Origin: Bradyrhizobium yuanmingense
GTDB lineage: Bacteria > Pseudomonadota > Alphaproteobacteria > Rhizobiales > Xanthobacteraceae
NCBI RefSeq assembly: GCF_029167105.1
Contig: NZ_JARFML010000009.1
Span: forward strand, 124,001-188,000
Reading direction: 5' to 3'
Length of the DNA stretch: 64,000 nucleotides
Below are positions 9,403-17,649 of this stretch, one piece after another. The notes under the pieces are model-generated. The model saw only the letters and a program-made list of their open reading frames with translations. It made no database searches and was not told the origin of the DNA. How positions within the stretch are numbered: position 1 is the stretch's first letter; every line of letters starts with the position of its first letter. A program made the position numbers and the translations under genes.

Positions 9403-10482
9403 ATGACGACGCCCCTGCGGAACCGGATCACGCGGCTGGTCGCTGCGTTCACAATGGTATCCGCGATCGCCCTGCCCGGTGCCTCGCTTGCCGACAGCCA
9501 GCTCGATAAGGTTCGCGTTAAGGTCGCGGCCTTCATTGCCGACAAGATGGAGAAGCTGGGCGGATCGCGTATCGTCTACAGGGTGGACACCGATGCCTTG
9601 CGGGCGGCGGTCGTCACGGATGTGCGCGACGACGTCTACAAGACCCTGCGCGAGGGCCGCATCGCGTTCTCCGGACTTGCGATCCGCGACGGGGGCGTCG
9701 ACGTGAAGATCGCTGACGCCAAAGGCCGCGAACAGCTCACGCGCAAGCTCGCCGCGGCGGCGGAGGGGTTGCCGACACACGCGCTCAACGTCACCGACGC
9801 CGGCGACGGGCTGCTCAGGCTCGCGCCGACCGATGCCGCATCCGCCGCGCGGCTGCGCGATCTCGTCGAAGATTCCATCGCCATGATCGAGCAACGCCTC
9901 AAGGACGCCGGCGTCAAGCTCGCCAGCGTCCAGCCCGAGGGGACGGACCGTATCCGCATCTTCCTGCCTGGATTGATGGAGCCCGAGCAAATCACCGCGA
10001 TCTTCGCCAGGAAGGTCAAGGTCGGCTTCCGCTTGATCGACCTCTCGATGTCCGCAGAGCAGGCGCAATCGGGCACGCCGCCGGCGGGCACGGAAGTCCT
10101 GCTCGGCTTCAAGGACAAGCTTCCTTATCTCGTCGCCAAGGACAGCGCGCTCGAGGGCGGCGATATCAGCTATGCCGGCCCGGGATTGACCGGCGACAGC
10201 AAGGAGCCGATCGCATCGTTCCGCTTCAACGGCCGCGGCACGCGGCGCTTCGCCCACATCACGGCAGAGAACGTCGGAAAGCCTTTTGCCATCGTGCTCG
10301 ACGACAAGGTGATCTCCGCTCCCGTGATCCGCGAGCCCATCACCGGCGGCTCAGGGCAGATTTCCGGCAATTTCACCATGGAAGAGGCCAACAGCGTCGC
10401 CATGCTGATGCGCGCCGGCTCGCTGCCGGGCCGCCTTGGCCTGGTCGAACAGCAGGTCGTGCAGCCCGCCACCAAGCCGTAA
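9403..10482 (+). CDS. Stand-alone SecD periplasmic (P1) domain protein
   Basis: This 359-residue protein matches the large periplasmic domain of SecD. It starts with its own signal peptide (about 1-30, ending GASLA) and has none of SecD's membrane segments. The SecD-specific core is strong: SFRFNGRGTRRFAHITAENVGK, AIVLDDKVISAPVIREPI, GGSGQISGNFTMEEANSVAMLMRAGSLP. The sequence stops shortly after that, where the SecD channel-forming helices would begin. No secF lies nearby. It is probably a paralogue with a periplasmic chaperone-like or unknown role, not the translocase subunit. The AAGAGG ribosome site supports the ATG. Confidence 0.8.
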   Translation: MTTPLRNRITRLVAAFTMVSAIALPGASLADSQLDKVRVKVAAFIADKMEKLGGSRIVYRVDTDALRAAVVTDVRDDVYKTLREGRIAFSGLAIRDGGVDVKIADAKGREQLTRKLAAAAEGLPTHALNVTDAGDGLLRLAPTDAASAARLRDLVEDSIAMIEQRLKDAGVKLASVQPEGTDRIRIFLPGLMEPEQITAIFARKVKVGFRLIDLSMSAEQAQSGTPPAGTEVLLGFKDKLPYLVAKDSALEGGDISYAGPGLTGDSKEPIASFRFNGRGTRRFAHITAENVGKPFAIVLDDKVISAPVIREPITGGSGQISGNFTMEEANSVAMLMRAGSLPGRLGLVEQQVVQPATKP

Positions 10483-10716
10483 GCGACGGCCGCTCCCGCC
10501 GCCTCCTGGTCCGCGGCGCCGAAACCCGCAAGGCTGCCCGAATCACGGCCGCTTGCGGCCAGGCACGCAACCAACGGGCAATTGCCGAAACGCCCGATCA
10601 GGCTAAAATTTGCCCCTTGCGGCACGATGGCCGGAAGCGTCATTCAAGCGGTCGTCATTCGATTTCGGCTATACGGGTGCCGACCAGGACTGAATGCCTT
10701 ACGTGGGGTTAGTACC

Positions 10717-11523
10717 ATGCCGTCCGGCAGCGCAGACATTTCGTCGATCCTCGACCGCATCCTCGAAGCGGCCACGGACAACCTCAGGATCGCGAAAATC
10801 CTGGTCCAGATGGGCCTCGATCCCGACAGCGTCACCTACGAGGCGATCTTCAACCGGCTCTTGGAGATCTTCGTCCACAATATCACGCTCGCCAATCTGT
10901 TCGCCGTGGTCGGGGCGGTCTTCTTCGTCGCCACCCTCTTGATGCGGACAATGGTGCCGCTGCGCGTCGCCAACATGATCGGCTGCGCGTTCTTTGCTCT
11001 CTTCGGCGCGCTCTCCGCCAACGTCGCGACGTTCCTGCTCTATCTCCTGATGCTTCCGATCAACGCGCTGCGCCTGCGGCAGATGCTGAAGCTGGTCAAG
11101 AAGGCGCGGCATGCGGCCGAAGGCGACATGTCGATCGAATGGCTCAAGCCATTCATGACCGAGCGCAGATACCGGCGCGGCGACATCCTCTTCAAGATGC
11201 GTGACCCCGCCAACGAAATGTTCCTCACCGTCACCGGCAAGTTCCTGGTCAAGGAGATCAACGTCGAGATCGGGCCCGGGGCGCTGATGGGCGAGCTCGG
11301 CTTCCTCACGCCGGACAACCGGCGCACGGGGACGGTCGAATGCATCGAGGACGGCCAGGTGCTGACCATCACCTATGACCGGCTGCTCGAGATCTACTTC
11401 CAGGATCCGCAGTTCGGCTATTACTTCCTGGTGCTGACCAGCCAGCGCCTGTTGCAGAACATCGACCGCCTGCAGAAGCAGCTGGCAACCGAGCGCGGGA
11501 CCACCACCAACAGGATCGCGTGA
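10717..11523 (+). CDS. Membrane protein with cyclic nucleotide-binding domain
   Basis: This 268-residue protein has two or three predicted transmembrane helices (about residues 45-110: LANLFAVVGAVFFVATLLM, MIGCAFFALFGALSANVATFLLYLLMLPI) and a C-terminal cNMP-binding fold (about 130-235). The phosphate-binding cassette is recognisable (GPGALMGELGFLTPDNRRTGTVE). The arrangement, helices then CNB, resembles Popeye-like bacterial proteins. There is no pore loop, so it is not a channel. The ATG at 10717 was chosen because upstream residues are not membrane or CNB-like. The ligand and output are unknown. Confidence 0.8.
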   Translation: MPSGSADISSILDRILEAATDNLRIAKILVQMGLDPDSVTYEAIFNRLLEIFVHNITLANLFAVVGAVFFVATLLMRTMVPLRVANMIGCAFFALFGALSANVATFLLYLLMLPINALRLRQMLKLVKKARHAAEGDMSIEWLKPFMTERRYRRGDILFKMRDPANEMFLTVTGKFLVKEINVEIGPGALMGELGFLTPDNRRTGTVECIEDGQVLTITYDRLLEIYFQDPQFGYYFLVLTSQRLLQNIDRLQKQLATERGTTTNRIA

Positions 11524-11551
11524 GCGCCGCGCGGCCCAGGTAAGGTCGCAT

Positions 11552-11564
11552 ATCACGACGTGAT
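11552..11564. promoter_or_regulatory. Symmetric palindrome upstream of murI
   Basis: ATCACGACGTGAT is a perfect odd palindrome (6+6 around one base). It lies 147 bases before murI and 29 bases after the cNMP-binding gene, so it may be an operator. No cognate regulator is evident. Confidence 0.3.
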
Positions 11565-11570
11565 GTGCGG

Positions 11571-11632
11571 CATGGGTTCCGGCTCTGCGCAGCAGCGCCG
11601 AGAGGCGACGCAGCGCGTCCGGGACACGAGAC
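11571..11632. repeat. Dispersed GC-rich repeat, 'GGTTCCGG...GGGACAC' type
   Basis: A fragment (CATGGGTTCCGGCTCTGCGC ... GCGTCCGGGACACGAG) resembles the longer element at 42407-42533 (CGTGTCCCGGGCGC ... GCGTCCGCGACAC). It sits in the 187-base gap before murI. Confidence 0.5.
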
Positions 11633-11710
11633 GCCCCCAGGTCTTTGCGGGATCCGCCGCAAAATCGCCCTAAAAACCGAATGGTAACCATGCCGGGCTA
11701 GGGTGGCGAC

Positions 11711-12508
11711 GTGACCAATTCTCCGACGATCCTGGTGTTCGATTCCGGCCTTGGCGGGCTCACGGTGCTCCGTGAGGTCGTGGCGGCGCGGCCCGACGCG
11801 CATTACGTCTACGTCGCCGACGATGCCTTCTTCCCCTATGGCCACCACAGCGAGGACGAGATCATCGCCCGCGTCGTGCCGCTGATGGGGGAGCTGATCG
11901 GCCGGCATAGTCCAGACCTCGTCGTCATCGCCTGCAACACGGCGTCCACCCTGGTCCTGTCTCACTTGCGCGCCGCCTATTCCGTAGCCTTCGTCGGCAC
12001 GGTGCCGGCGATCAAGCCGGCCTGTGCGCAGTCCAGGACCCGCCGCGTTTCGGTGCTCGGCACCAAGGGCACGGTGAAGCGCGAGTACACCAAGGCGCTG
12101 ATCCGCGATTTCGCGCAAGGATGCGAGGTGACACTGGTCGGCTCGCCCGAGCTCGCTTCGCTGGCCGAAGCGGAGCTCAGCGGAGCTCCGATCAGCGACG
12201 AAGCCATCCTCGCCGAGCTCGCTCCCTGCTTCGTCGGCGACGCCTCGGATGCGAGCGCGCGCACCGACACTGTGGTGCTCGCCTGCACGCACTACCCGCT
12301 TCTGCTCGACCGGATGAAGAAGCTCGCGCCCTGGCGGGTAGACTGGATCGATCCGGCGCCCGCGATCGCCCGCCGCGTCTCCGACCTGCTCGGCCCGCCG
12401 ACCGGCGGCATCGCGCAGTCCGGCGCCGAGATGATTTTTACATCGAACCGCGTGCATGGTCTCAGCGCCACGCTGACGCCGTTCTTCGGCGGACGCGCGG
12501 TGGCCTGA
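11711..12508 (+). CDS. murI: Glutamate racemase
   Basis: This 265-residue enzyme makes D-glutamate for peptidoglycan. Both catalytic cysteines are present: Cys75 in VVIACNTAST and Cys192 in LACTHYPLLL. The N-terminal VFDSGLGGLTVL and the PYG substrate motif (DAFFPYGHHS) are typical. The GTG start is chosen because the conserved first strand begins six residues later and no ATG fits. The upstream gap contains a palindrome and a repeat. The following aldolase gene is 60 bases on and may be co-transcribed. Confidence 0.95.
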   Translation: MTNSPTILVFDSGLGGLTVLREVVAARPDAHYVYVADDAFFPYGHHSEDEIIARVVPLMGELIGRHSPDLVVIACNTASTLVLSHLRAAYSVAFVGTVPAIKPACAQSRTRRVSVLGTKGTVKREYTKALIRDFAQGCEVTLVGSPELASLAEAELSGAPISDEAILAELAPCFVGDASDASARTDTVVLACTHYPLLLDRMKKLAPWRVDWIDPAPAIARRVSDLLGPPTGGIAQSGAEMIFTSNRVHGLSATLTPFFGGRAVA

Positions 12509-12568
12509 GCTTGCGCCTGGGCGGCGCGCTGCTAGGCTTTGCCGTCGCCATCGTCCCGCAGGTTTTCC

Positions 12569-13342
12569 ATGTCGGTCCCGACTCCGCCGCTCAACCGTCT
12601 CCGCCAGCTCTGGCGCGAGGGTCGCCCCGCCTTCGGTGCGATCGCGACCATCCCGAGCGTGCAGATGGTGCAGATCATGGCGCGCTCGCTCGACTGGATC
12701 ATCGTCGATCTCGAGCACGGCCCGATCGGATTGACCGAAGCCCACGCGATGATCGCCGCGACCACGGGCACGCCGTGCACGCCTCTGGTGCGGATCGCCG
12801 CCAACGAGCCGTGGCTGGCGAAAGCGCCGATGGACATCGGTGCCTTCGGCATCAACTTCCCGATGATCACGAGCCGCGCGGATGCCGAGAAAGCGGTGCG
12901 CAGCGTGCGCTACCCGCCGCGCGGCGATCGGCTCTGGGGTCCCTTCCACGCGCCGTTCCGCTGGGGCCAGTCGATGCCCGATTACATGGCCTCTGCCGAC
13001 GACGAGATGATCTGCATGATCACGATCGAGCACGTCGACGCGGTCGATCGCATCGACGAGATCATGGCAACGCCCGGTATCGACGTCGCGGTGATCGGTC
13101 CCGGCGATCTCGCCACCTCCATCAACAAGCGCGGCCGGATGGACGATCCGCAATTGCTGGACCTGATCGCGCGCGCCGAGGCCGGCATCCTCAAGAGCGG
13201 CGTGCCGATCGGCGGGGTGGCGCGCACCGCCGACCAGGCCAACGCGCTGATCGACCGCGGCTACCGCGCGATCGCGCTGGGCTTCGACTGGTCGCTGTTC
13301 CAGCGCGGCATCATGGCGGCCTACGAGGGAGTCAGGCGCTGA
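12569..13342 (+). CDS. HpcH/HpaI-type class II aldolase
   Basis: This 257-residue TIM-barrel aldolase is related to 4-hydroxy-2-oxoheptanedioate aldolase (HpaI) and 2-dehydro-3-deoxyglucarate aldolase (GarL). Visible active-site parts are IVDLEHGP, the metal-ligand segment MICMITIEH, and VIGPGDLATS; the RYPPRGDR loop is also conserved. It should cleave a 2-oxo-hydroxy acid to pyruvate or a semialdehyde using a divalent metal. ATG 12569 is preferred over a TTG ten codons upstream, which would add a basic non-conserved tail. No pathway partners are adjacent. Confidence 0.88.
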   Translation: MSVPTPPLNRLRQLWREGRPAFGAIATIPSVQMVQIMARSLDWIIVDLEHGPIGLTEAHAMIAATTGTPCTPLVRIAANEPWLAKAPMDIGAFGINFPMITSRADAEKAVRSVRYPPRGDRLWGPFHAPFRWGQSMPDYMASADDEMICMITIEHVDAVDRIDEIMATPGIDVAVIGPGDLATSINKRGRMDDPQLLDLIARAEAGILKSGVPIGGVARTADQANALIDRGYRAIALGFDWSLFQRGIMAAYEGVRR

Positions 13343-13448
13343 ACAAGCCGATTGACGCATGACGACCGGCGCCGCCAGGACCGCCAGATCTAGATATAAA
13401 CAATTGAAAATAGATGATTTTTTGGTCTAAGGAGGTTCATCTTCCGCG

Positions 13449-13544
13449 ATGCCTGCTGCGGCGAACCGACCGGCCCCAAGCGGGTGGGTTCGTGCTAGAG
13501 CGAGCGGGCGGGCCCCGCTCGCTGCACATATTTTGATCTTTTGA
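13449..13544 (+). CDS. Possible 31-residue leader peptide
   Basis: An ATG at 13449 opens 31 codons ending at TGA 13544, 17 bases before the acyltransferase start. A perfect AAGGAGG lies 13 bases before it, in an otherwise AT-rich stretch (13385-13435) likely to be the promoter. Part of the frame overlaps a GC hairpin (13499-13523). The peptide is Ala/Pro/Arg-rich with no run of a single amino acid, so classical attenuation is not obvious. Confidence 0.25.
   Translation: MPAAANRPAPSGWVRARASGRAPLAAHILIF
13499..13523 (+). other. Hairpin upstream of acyltransferase gene
   Basis: AGCGAGCGG (13499-13507) pairs with CCGCTCGCT (13515-13523). It is not followed by a T-run, so it is not a standard terminator. 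It lies in the leader of the acyltransferase gene and could affect translation. Confidence 0.4.
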
Positions 13545-13561
13545 TTTGGAACCGGAGGCCT

Positions 13562-14329
13562 ATGCGCGGGACGCCCAAGACCATTTCGCTGCGGCGCCGT
13601 CTGATCTGCGACCTCATGCACGCCTCGATGGGCGTACCTTTCGTTTCGCTGGCCCGTTCGCTCAATATCCGCCCCCTGCTGGAGGCCCGTGCGGACGCAG
13701 CCGCGCCCGCCGGCTGGGCCGCGATGTTCGTCAAGGCTTTCGCCCTGGTTGCAAAGGACGAGCCGATCCTGCGCACCGTTTACGTCAAATGGCCCTGGCC
13801 GGCCCTTTATGAGCTGCCCAAGAGCGTGGCGACGGTCGCGATCGCGCGCGTCGATGATGGCGAGGAATGCGTTCTGCCGCAGCGGATCGCAGGTCCCGAG
13901 GACCTTTCGCTGGCAGCCATCGATGCGGAGATCCGACGCGGCAAGACGGCCCCGATCGAGGACGTCCCGATGTTCCGAAAGATCATGCGGGCGACGCGCC
14001 TGCCGCTGCCATTGCGGCGCCTGTCCTGGGCCGTCGGTCTGAATCTCGGCCGTCAGCGCGGCAATTGGTTCGGCAGCTTCGGGGTGAGCTCGGTGGCTGC
14101 CTATGGCGGCGGCGAGCTCCACCCGATCACGCCGGGCCCCTTTGTCCTGAGCTATGGGCTGGTCGAGTCGGACCAGACCATCCATGTCGTGATCCGCTGG
14201 GACCACCGCGTCACCGACGCCGCCCCGATCGCGAGAGTCCTGACCCGGCTGGAACAGGTCCTGAACACTGAAATTGCTGCGGAATTGCGGGCGGCGGGGT
14301 CAAAGCCGGTCCGGGTGGTCAGGACGTGA
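13562..14329 (+). CDS. 2-oxoacid dehydrogenase E2-like acyltransferase (CAT fold)
   Basis: This 255-residue protein resembles the catalytic domain of dihydrolipoamide acyltransferases and chloramphenicol acetyltransferase, without a lipoyl or E1/E3-binding domain. Near the C-terminus the catalytic motif reads IRWDHRVTDAAPIAR, close to the usual DHRxxDGA with Ala in place of Gly. GNWFGSFGVSSVAAYGGGELHPI fits the substrate strand. The ATG at 13562 has GGAGG 4 bases upstream, which fixes the start. No E1 or E3 gene is near, so it probably acts alone on an unknown acyl donor. Confidence 0.7.
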   Translation: MRGTPKTISLRRRLICDLMHASMGVPFVSLARSLNIRPLLEARADAAAPAGWAAMFVKAFALVAKDEPILRTVYVKWPWPALYELPKSVATVAIARVDDGEECVLPQRIAGPEDLSLAAIDAEIRRGKTAPIEDVPMFRKIMRATRLPLPLRRLSWAVGLNLGRQRGNWFGSFGVSSVAAYGGGELHPITPGPFVLSYGLVESDQTIHVVIRWDHRVTDAAPIARVLTRLEQVLNTEIAAELRAAGSKPVRVVRT

Positions 14330-14370
14330 GAATACCGTCGTCGCACGCCCCGGACTGATAAGCTAAAGAT

Positions 14371-14400
14371 TTGACAGGCAACCCCAAAGTCCCCTAAAAG
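14371..14400 (+). promoter_or_regulatory. Putative sigma-70 promoter for rpsD
   Basis: TTGACA at 14371-14376, an 18-base spacer and TAAAAG at 14395-14400. It is 150 bases before rpsD, leaving a long leader that contains a hairpin at 14410-14431. Confidence 0.4.
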
Positions 14401-14409
14401 CCGCCTGCT

Positions 14410-14431
14410 CGCGGGCCGGTTTCGGCCCGCG
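14410..14431 (+). other. Hairpin in the rpsD leader
   Basis: CGCGGGCC (14410-14417) and GGCCCGCG (14424-14431) form a stable stem with a 6-base loop. It has no T-run. It may be a structural part of the rpsD leader or a terminator for the acyltransferase gene. Confidence 0.4.
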
Positions 14432-14552
14432 AAGCGTTTCGCGACCCGTGGTCCTCTTCCCTTAAGCTTTGGGGATCGGACCTGTCGGTGCCGGGATCAT
14501 CCCGTCACACAGGAGGGCGCGTTTCCTCAAACCATGACCTGAAGAGGACGCG

Positions 14553-15170
14553 ATGACTAAGCGCAGTGAGGCGAAGTACAAGATCGATCGCCGTATGGGC
14601 CAGAACATCTGGGGCCGCCCGAAGAGCCCCGTCAACCGCAGGGAGTACGGCCCCGGCCAACATGGCCAGCGCCGCAAGGGCAAGCTCTCCGACTTCGGCG
14701 TCCAGCTCCGCGCCAAGCAGAAGCTGAAGGGCTATTACGCCAACATCAGCGAGCGCCAGTTCCACGGTATCTATGTCGAGGCGAGCCGCCTCAAGGGTGA
14801 CACCGGCGAGAACCTGATCGGCCTGCTGGAGCGTCGTCTCGACGCGGTCGTGTATCGCGCCAAGTTCGTCTCCACGATCTTTGCCGCACGCCAGTTCATC
14901 AACCACGGCCACGTCAAGGTGAACGGCCGCAAGGTCAACATCTCGAGCTATCAGCTCAAGGTCGGCGACGTGGTCGAGGTCAAGGAAGCCTCCAAGCAGC
15001 TCGCCCACGTGCTCGAAGCCAGCCAGCTTCCCGAGCGCGAGGTCCCCGACTATCTCGAAGTCGACCACGGCAAGATGACCGCGAAGTACGCCCGCATCCC
15101 CGGCCTCTCCGACGTGCCGTTCCCGGTGCAGATGGAGCCGCATCTGGTCGTCGAATTCTATTCGCGCTAA
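14553..15170 (+). CDS. rpsD: 30S ribosomal protein S4
   Basis: This 205-residue ribosomal protein binds 16S rRNA early in 30S assembly. The N-terminal S4 domain begins [16 protein letters not shown] with the alphaproteobacterial [18 protein letters not shown] segment. The S4 RNA-binding domain follows ([32 protein letters not shown]) and the protein ends in the usual VVEFYSR. GAAGAGG precedes the ATG. It is a single gene, apart from the main ribosomal operons, as in related bacteria, and has its own terminator. Confidence 0.99.
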   Translation: MTKRSEAKYKIDRRMGQNIWGRPKSPVNRREYGPGQHGQRRKGKLSDFGVQLRAKQKLKGYYANISERQFHGIYVEASRLKGDTGENLIGLLERRLDAVVYRAKFVSTIFAARQFINHGHVKVNGRKVNISSYQLKVGDVVEVKEASKQLAHVLEASQLPEREVPDYLEVDHGKMTAKYARIPGLSDVPFPVQMEPHLVVEFYSR

Positions 15171-15183
15171 GATCTGAAGATCG

Positions 15184-15212
15184 AAAGGCCCCGGTTCGCC
15201 GGGGCCTTTTTG
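15184..15212 (+). terminator. Rho-independent terminator of rpsD
   Basis: AAAGGCCCCGG, a TTCG tetraloop, then CCGGGGCCTTTTT form an 11-base stem ending in a T-run, 13 bases after the rpsD stop. Confidence 0.95.
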
Positions 15213-15257
15213 CTTAAGAGCCACACTTCAGTGGCCGCACTGCTTAGGAGCCGTCGC

Positions 15258-16325
15258 ATGCTCTACACCCCTCCCCCGATCGATCCCAAGGCGCCGCCGG
15301 TGCGCATCAATCTGCTCTCGGACACGCAGACCAAGCCGACGGCGGGGATGCGCGAGGCGATGGCGCGGGCGGAGGTTGGCGACGAGCAGGTCGGCGACGA
15401 TCCGACCGTGAACGCCCTGTGCGAACGTGTGGCCGATCTGCTCGGCAAGGAGGCTGCGGTCTACATGCCCTCCGGCACCATGTGCAACGTCACCGCGACG
15501 CTGGTGCATTGCCGCCCCGGCGACGAGATCCTCGCCCATGAGACCGCGCATATCATCGCGCGCGAAGGCGGCGCGCATGCCGCAATCGGCGGCTTCCAGG
15601 TCACCCAGCTCAAGGGCCCCGATGGCCAGTTTACGCCGGAGACCCTTCGCAAGGCGCTGCATCCGCGCACGCGCTACCAGCCGCCGCAGACCGTCGTCAG
15701 CGTCGAGCAGACCGCCAATATCGGCGGCGGCACGATCTGGAAGAAGGCGGTTCTCGACGAGATCGTCGCGATCGCCAGGCAGCACGGCCTCGTCACCCAT
15801 ATGGACGGTGCGCGCCTGCTCAACGCCACCGTTGCGAGCGGCATCTCGCCGCGCGACATGACCGCGGGCTGGGACTCGGCCTGGATCGATTTTTCCAAGG
15901 GCCTGGGCGCACCGATCGGCGGCGTGCTCGCAGGTTCTCGTACGTTCATTGACGCGGTCTGGCAGTGGAAGCAGCGGCTCGGCGGCTCGATGCGGCAGGC
16001 TGGCATCTGCGCCGCCGCCTGCATCTACGCGCTCGATCATCACGTCGAGCGCCTGGCCGACGACCACGCCAATGCGCGCGCGCTCGCCCGCGGCCTGTCG
16101 CAGATCTCAGGCATCGAGGTGCAGGAGCCCGAGACCAATCTCGTGTTCTTCAAGCCCGACGGCGCCGGCATTCCCGGCGACAAGATGATCTCAGCGCTGC
16201 GCCAGCGCGGCGTGACGCTCGCGATGATGGACGGCCGCATCCGCGCCTGCACACATCTGGACGTCAATGCGGGCCAGATCGAAGAGACGATCGGATACGT
16301 GCGCGAGATCGTGCGCGGGGCGTAG
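15258..16325 (+). CDS. Low-specificity threonine aldolase (PLP, beta-eliminating lyase family)
   Basis: This 355-residue fold-type I PLP enzyme splits threonine or allo-threonine to glycine and acetaldehyde. The PLP lysine is Lys214 in [22 protein letters not shown] carries the Asp/Arg that hold the cofactor, and [15 protein letters not shown] and MPSGTMCN are family signatures. ATG 15258 has TAGGAG 8 bases upstream. The glycine product feeds the same pool handled by the gcv operon 43 kb away, but no direct link is visible. Confidence 0.92.
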   Translation: MLYTPPPIDPKAPPVRINLLSDTQTKPTAGMREAMARAEVGDEQVGDDPTVNALCERVADLLGKEAAVYMPSGTMCNVTATLVHCRPGDEILAHETAHIIAREGGAHAAIGGFQVTQLKGPDGQFTPETLRKALHPRTRYQPPQTVVSVEQTANIGGGTIWKKAVLDEIVAIARQHGLVTHMDGARLLNATVASGISPRDMTAGWDSAWIDFSKGLGAPIGGVLAGSRTFIDAVWQWKQRLGGSMRQAGICAAACIYALDHHVERLADDHANARALARGLSQISGIEVQEPETNLVFFKPDGAGIPGDKMISALRQRGVTLAMMDGRIRACTHLDVNAGQIEETIGYVREIVRGA

Positions 16326-16327
16326 TC

Positions 16328-16385
16328 AGAGCGTTTTCGAGCGAAGTGGATACCGGTTCGCGTAAGGAAAACGCGTCAAAGCGAG
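16328..16385. repeat. Dispersed inverted repeat (GAGCGTTTTC...GAAAACGC)
   Basis: An imperfect inverted repeat with arms GCGTTTTC and GAAAACGC. It fills the 63-base gap between two convergent genes (threonine aldolase and the serine hydrolase), so it may serve as a bidirectional hairpin. Confidence 0.65.
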
Positions 16386-16388
16386 AGT

Positions 16389-17648
16389 CTACCGCCCCAT
16401 CGCCTGATAGATCAGCGTCTTCAGCTCGCGCTGGATCCGGCCGCGCTGCGACGGGGTCTGCACCATGAAGATTCCGAACAGATCGTCTTCAGGATCGATG
16501 AAGAAGAAGGTGCCGCCAACGCCGTCCCAGCGATATTCGCCGAGCGGCCATTTCGTGCCCGGCGGCACCGCGATACGCACGGCGAAGCCGAGGCCGTAGC
16601 CGCTGGTCTCACCCGGATAGTAGTTCTTGTCGCGCTCGACGCGGGTTTCGGGACCGATATGATCCGACGCCATCAAGGCGATGGTTTCCGGCTTCAGGTA
16701 GCGTCGACCTTCAAGCGTCCCGCCGTTGAGCAGCATTTGCGAGAAGCGCGCATAGTCGCCGACCGTGCCGACGAGGCCGCCGCCGCCCGACTCCCATCGC
16801 AGCGGCTTCCTGATATCGCGAACCTGCGTGATCGGGCTGATCGCCCGATCCTGCGGCATCGGCTCGGCGATCCGCGGCCATTTGGCGGGGTCGGCGACGT
16901 CAAACGCCGTGTCCTTCATCCCGAGCGGGTCGAGCAGCCGCGTCTTCGCGAACTCGAACAGCGATTCCCCCGAGATCACCTCGATGATGCGCCCGAGCAC
17001 GTCGGTGGAGTGGCCGTAGTCCCAGATCGTACCGGGCTGTTCGGCGAGCGGCAGCGCGGTAATCTTCGCGACGAATTCGGCATTGGTCGAATTCCTGTCG
17101 AACAGTCCGGCGTCGGCATAGAGCTTGTTCACCATGTCCCCGCCATAATAGCCGTAAGGGATCCCGGCGGTATGCCGCATCAAATCCTCGATCGTCACCG
17201 GGCGTTTGAGCGGCTCCAGCTCCAGCGAGACCTTGTCGTCCTCGGCCTTCTTCTCGACGCCGACCTTCATGCCGGCAAAGGCCGGAATGTATTTCGAGAC
17301 GGGATCGCTGATCGCAAGCTTGCCCTCCTCGACCAGCATCATCGCCAGCACCGAGGTGATCGGCTTGGTCATCGAATAGAGGCGGAAGATCGTGTCCGCG
17401 CTCATCGAAAGTTGGGTCGCGACGTCGCGGACGCCGAAATTCTCGCAGTAGACCGGCTTGCCGTGTTGCTGGAGCAGCAATATCGCCCCCGGAAATTTGC
17501 CGGTCGCGATCTCGTTCCTGATGTAGTCGGACACTCTTGCCAAGCCTTCGGGCGTGAATCTGTGCGCGCGGGCCTCCGAGCCTGCCCGCGCAGTTACGGC
17601 GCCGAACAAAAGAACGAGCGCCGCGAACAGCGCGCGGCGCCCGTTCAT
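16389..17648 (-). CDS. Exported beta-lactamase-family serine hydrolase, copy A
   Basis: This 419-residue protein belongs to the class C beta-lactamase/esterase EstB-like group. A signal peptide covers about residues 1-23. The SxxK nucleophile is SMTK near residues 92-95. The second motif is YGH (WDYGHSTDV) rather than YxN, and the third region reads EYRWDGVGGTFFF. These features fit an esterase or peptidase rather than true beta-lactamase. ATG 17648 has GGAG 8 bases upstream and follows the stop of the upstream paralogue by one base, so the two are translationally coupled. Confidence 0.9.
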   Translation of the reverse strand: MNGRRALFAALVLLFGAVTARAGSEARAHRFTPEGLARVSDYIRNEIATGKFPGAILLLQQHGKPVYCENFGVRDVATQLSMSADTIFRLYSMTKPITSVLAMMLVEEGKLAISDPVSKYIPAFAGMKVGVEKKAEDDKVSLELEPLKRPVTIEDLMRHTAGIPYGYYGGDMVNKLYADAGLFDRNSTNAEFVAKITALPLAEQPGTIWDYGHSTDVLGRIIEVISGESLFEFAKTRLLDPLGMKDTAFDVADPAKWPRIAEPMPQDRAISPITQVRDIRKPLRWESGGGGLVGTVGDYARFSQMLLNGGTLEGRRYLKPETIALMASDHIGPETRVERDKNYYPGETSGYGLGFAVRIAVPPGTKWPLGEYRWDGVGGTFFFIDPEDDLFGIFMVQTPSQRGRIQRELKTLIYQAMGR

Positions 17649-17649
17649 C

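Noticed and set aside
11369..13360. A 663-codon minus-strand frame across murI and the aldolase
   Set aside because: It spans two unrelated plus-strand genes and their gap, and has no recognisable domain.
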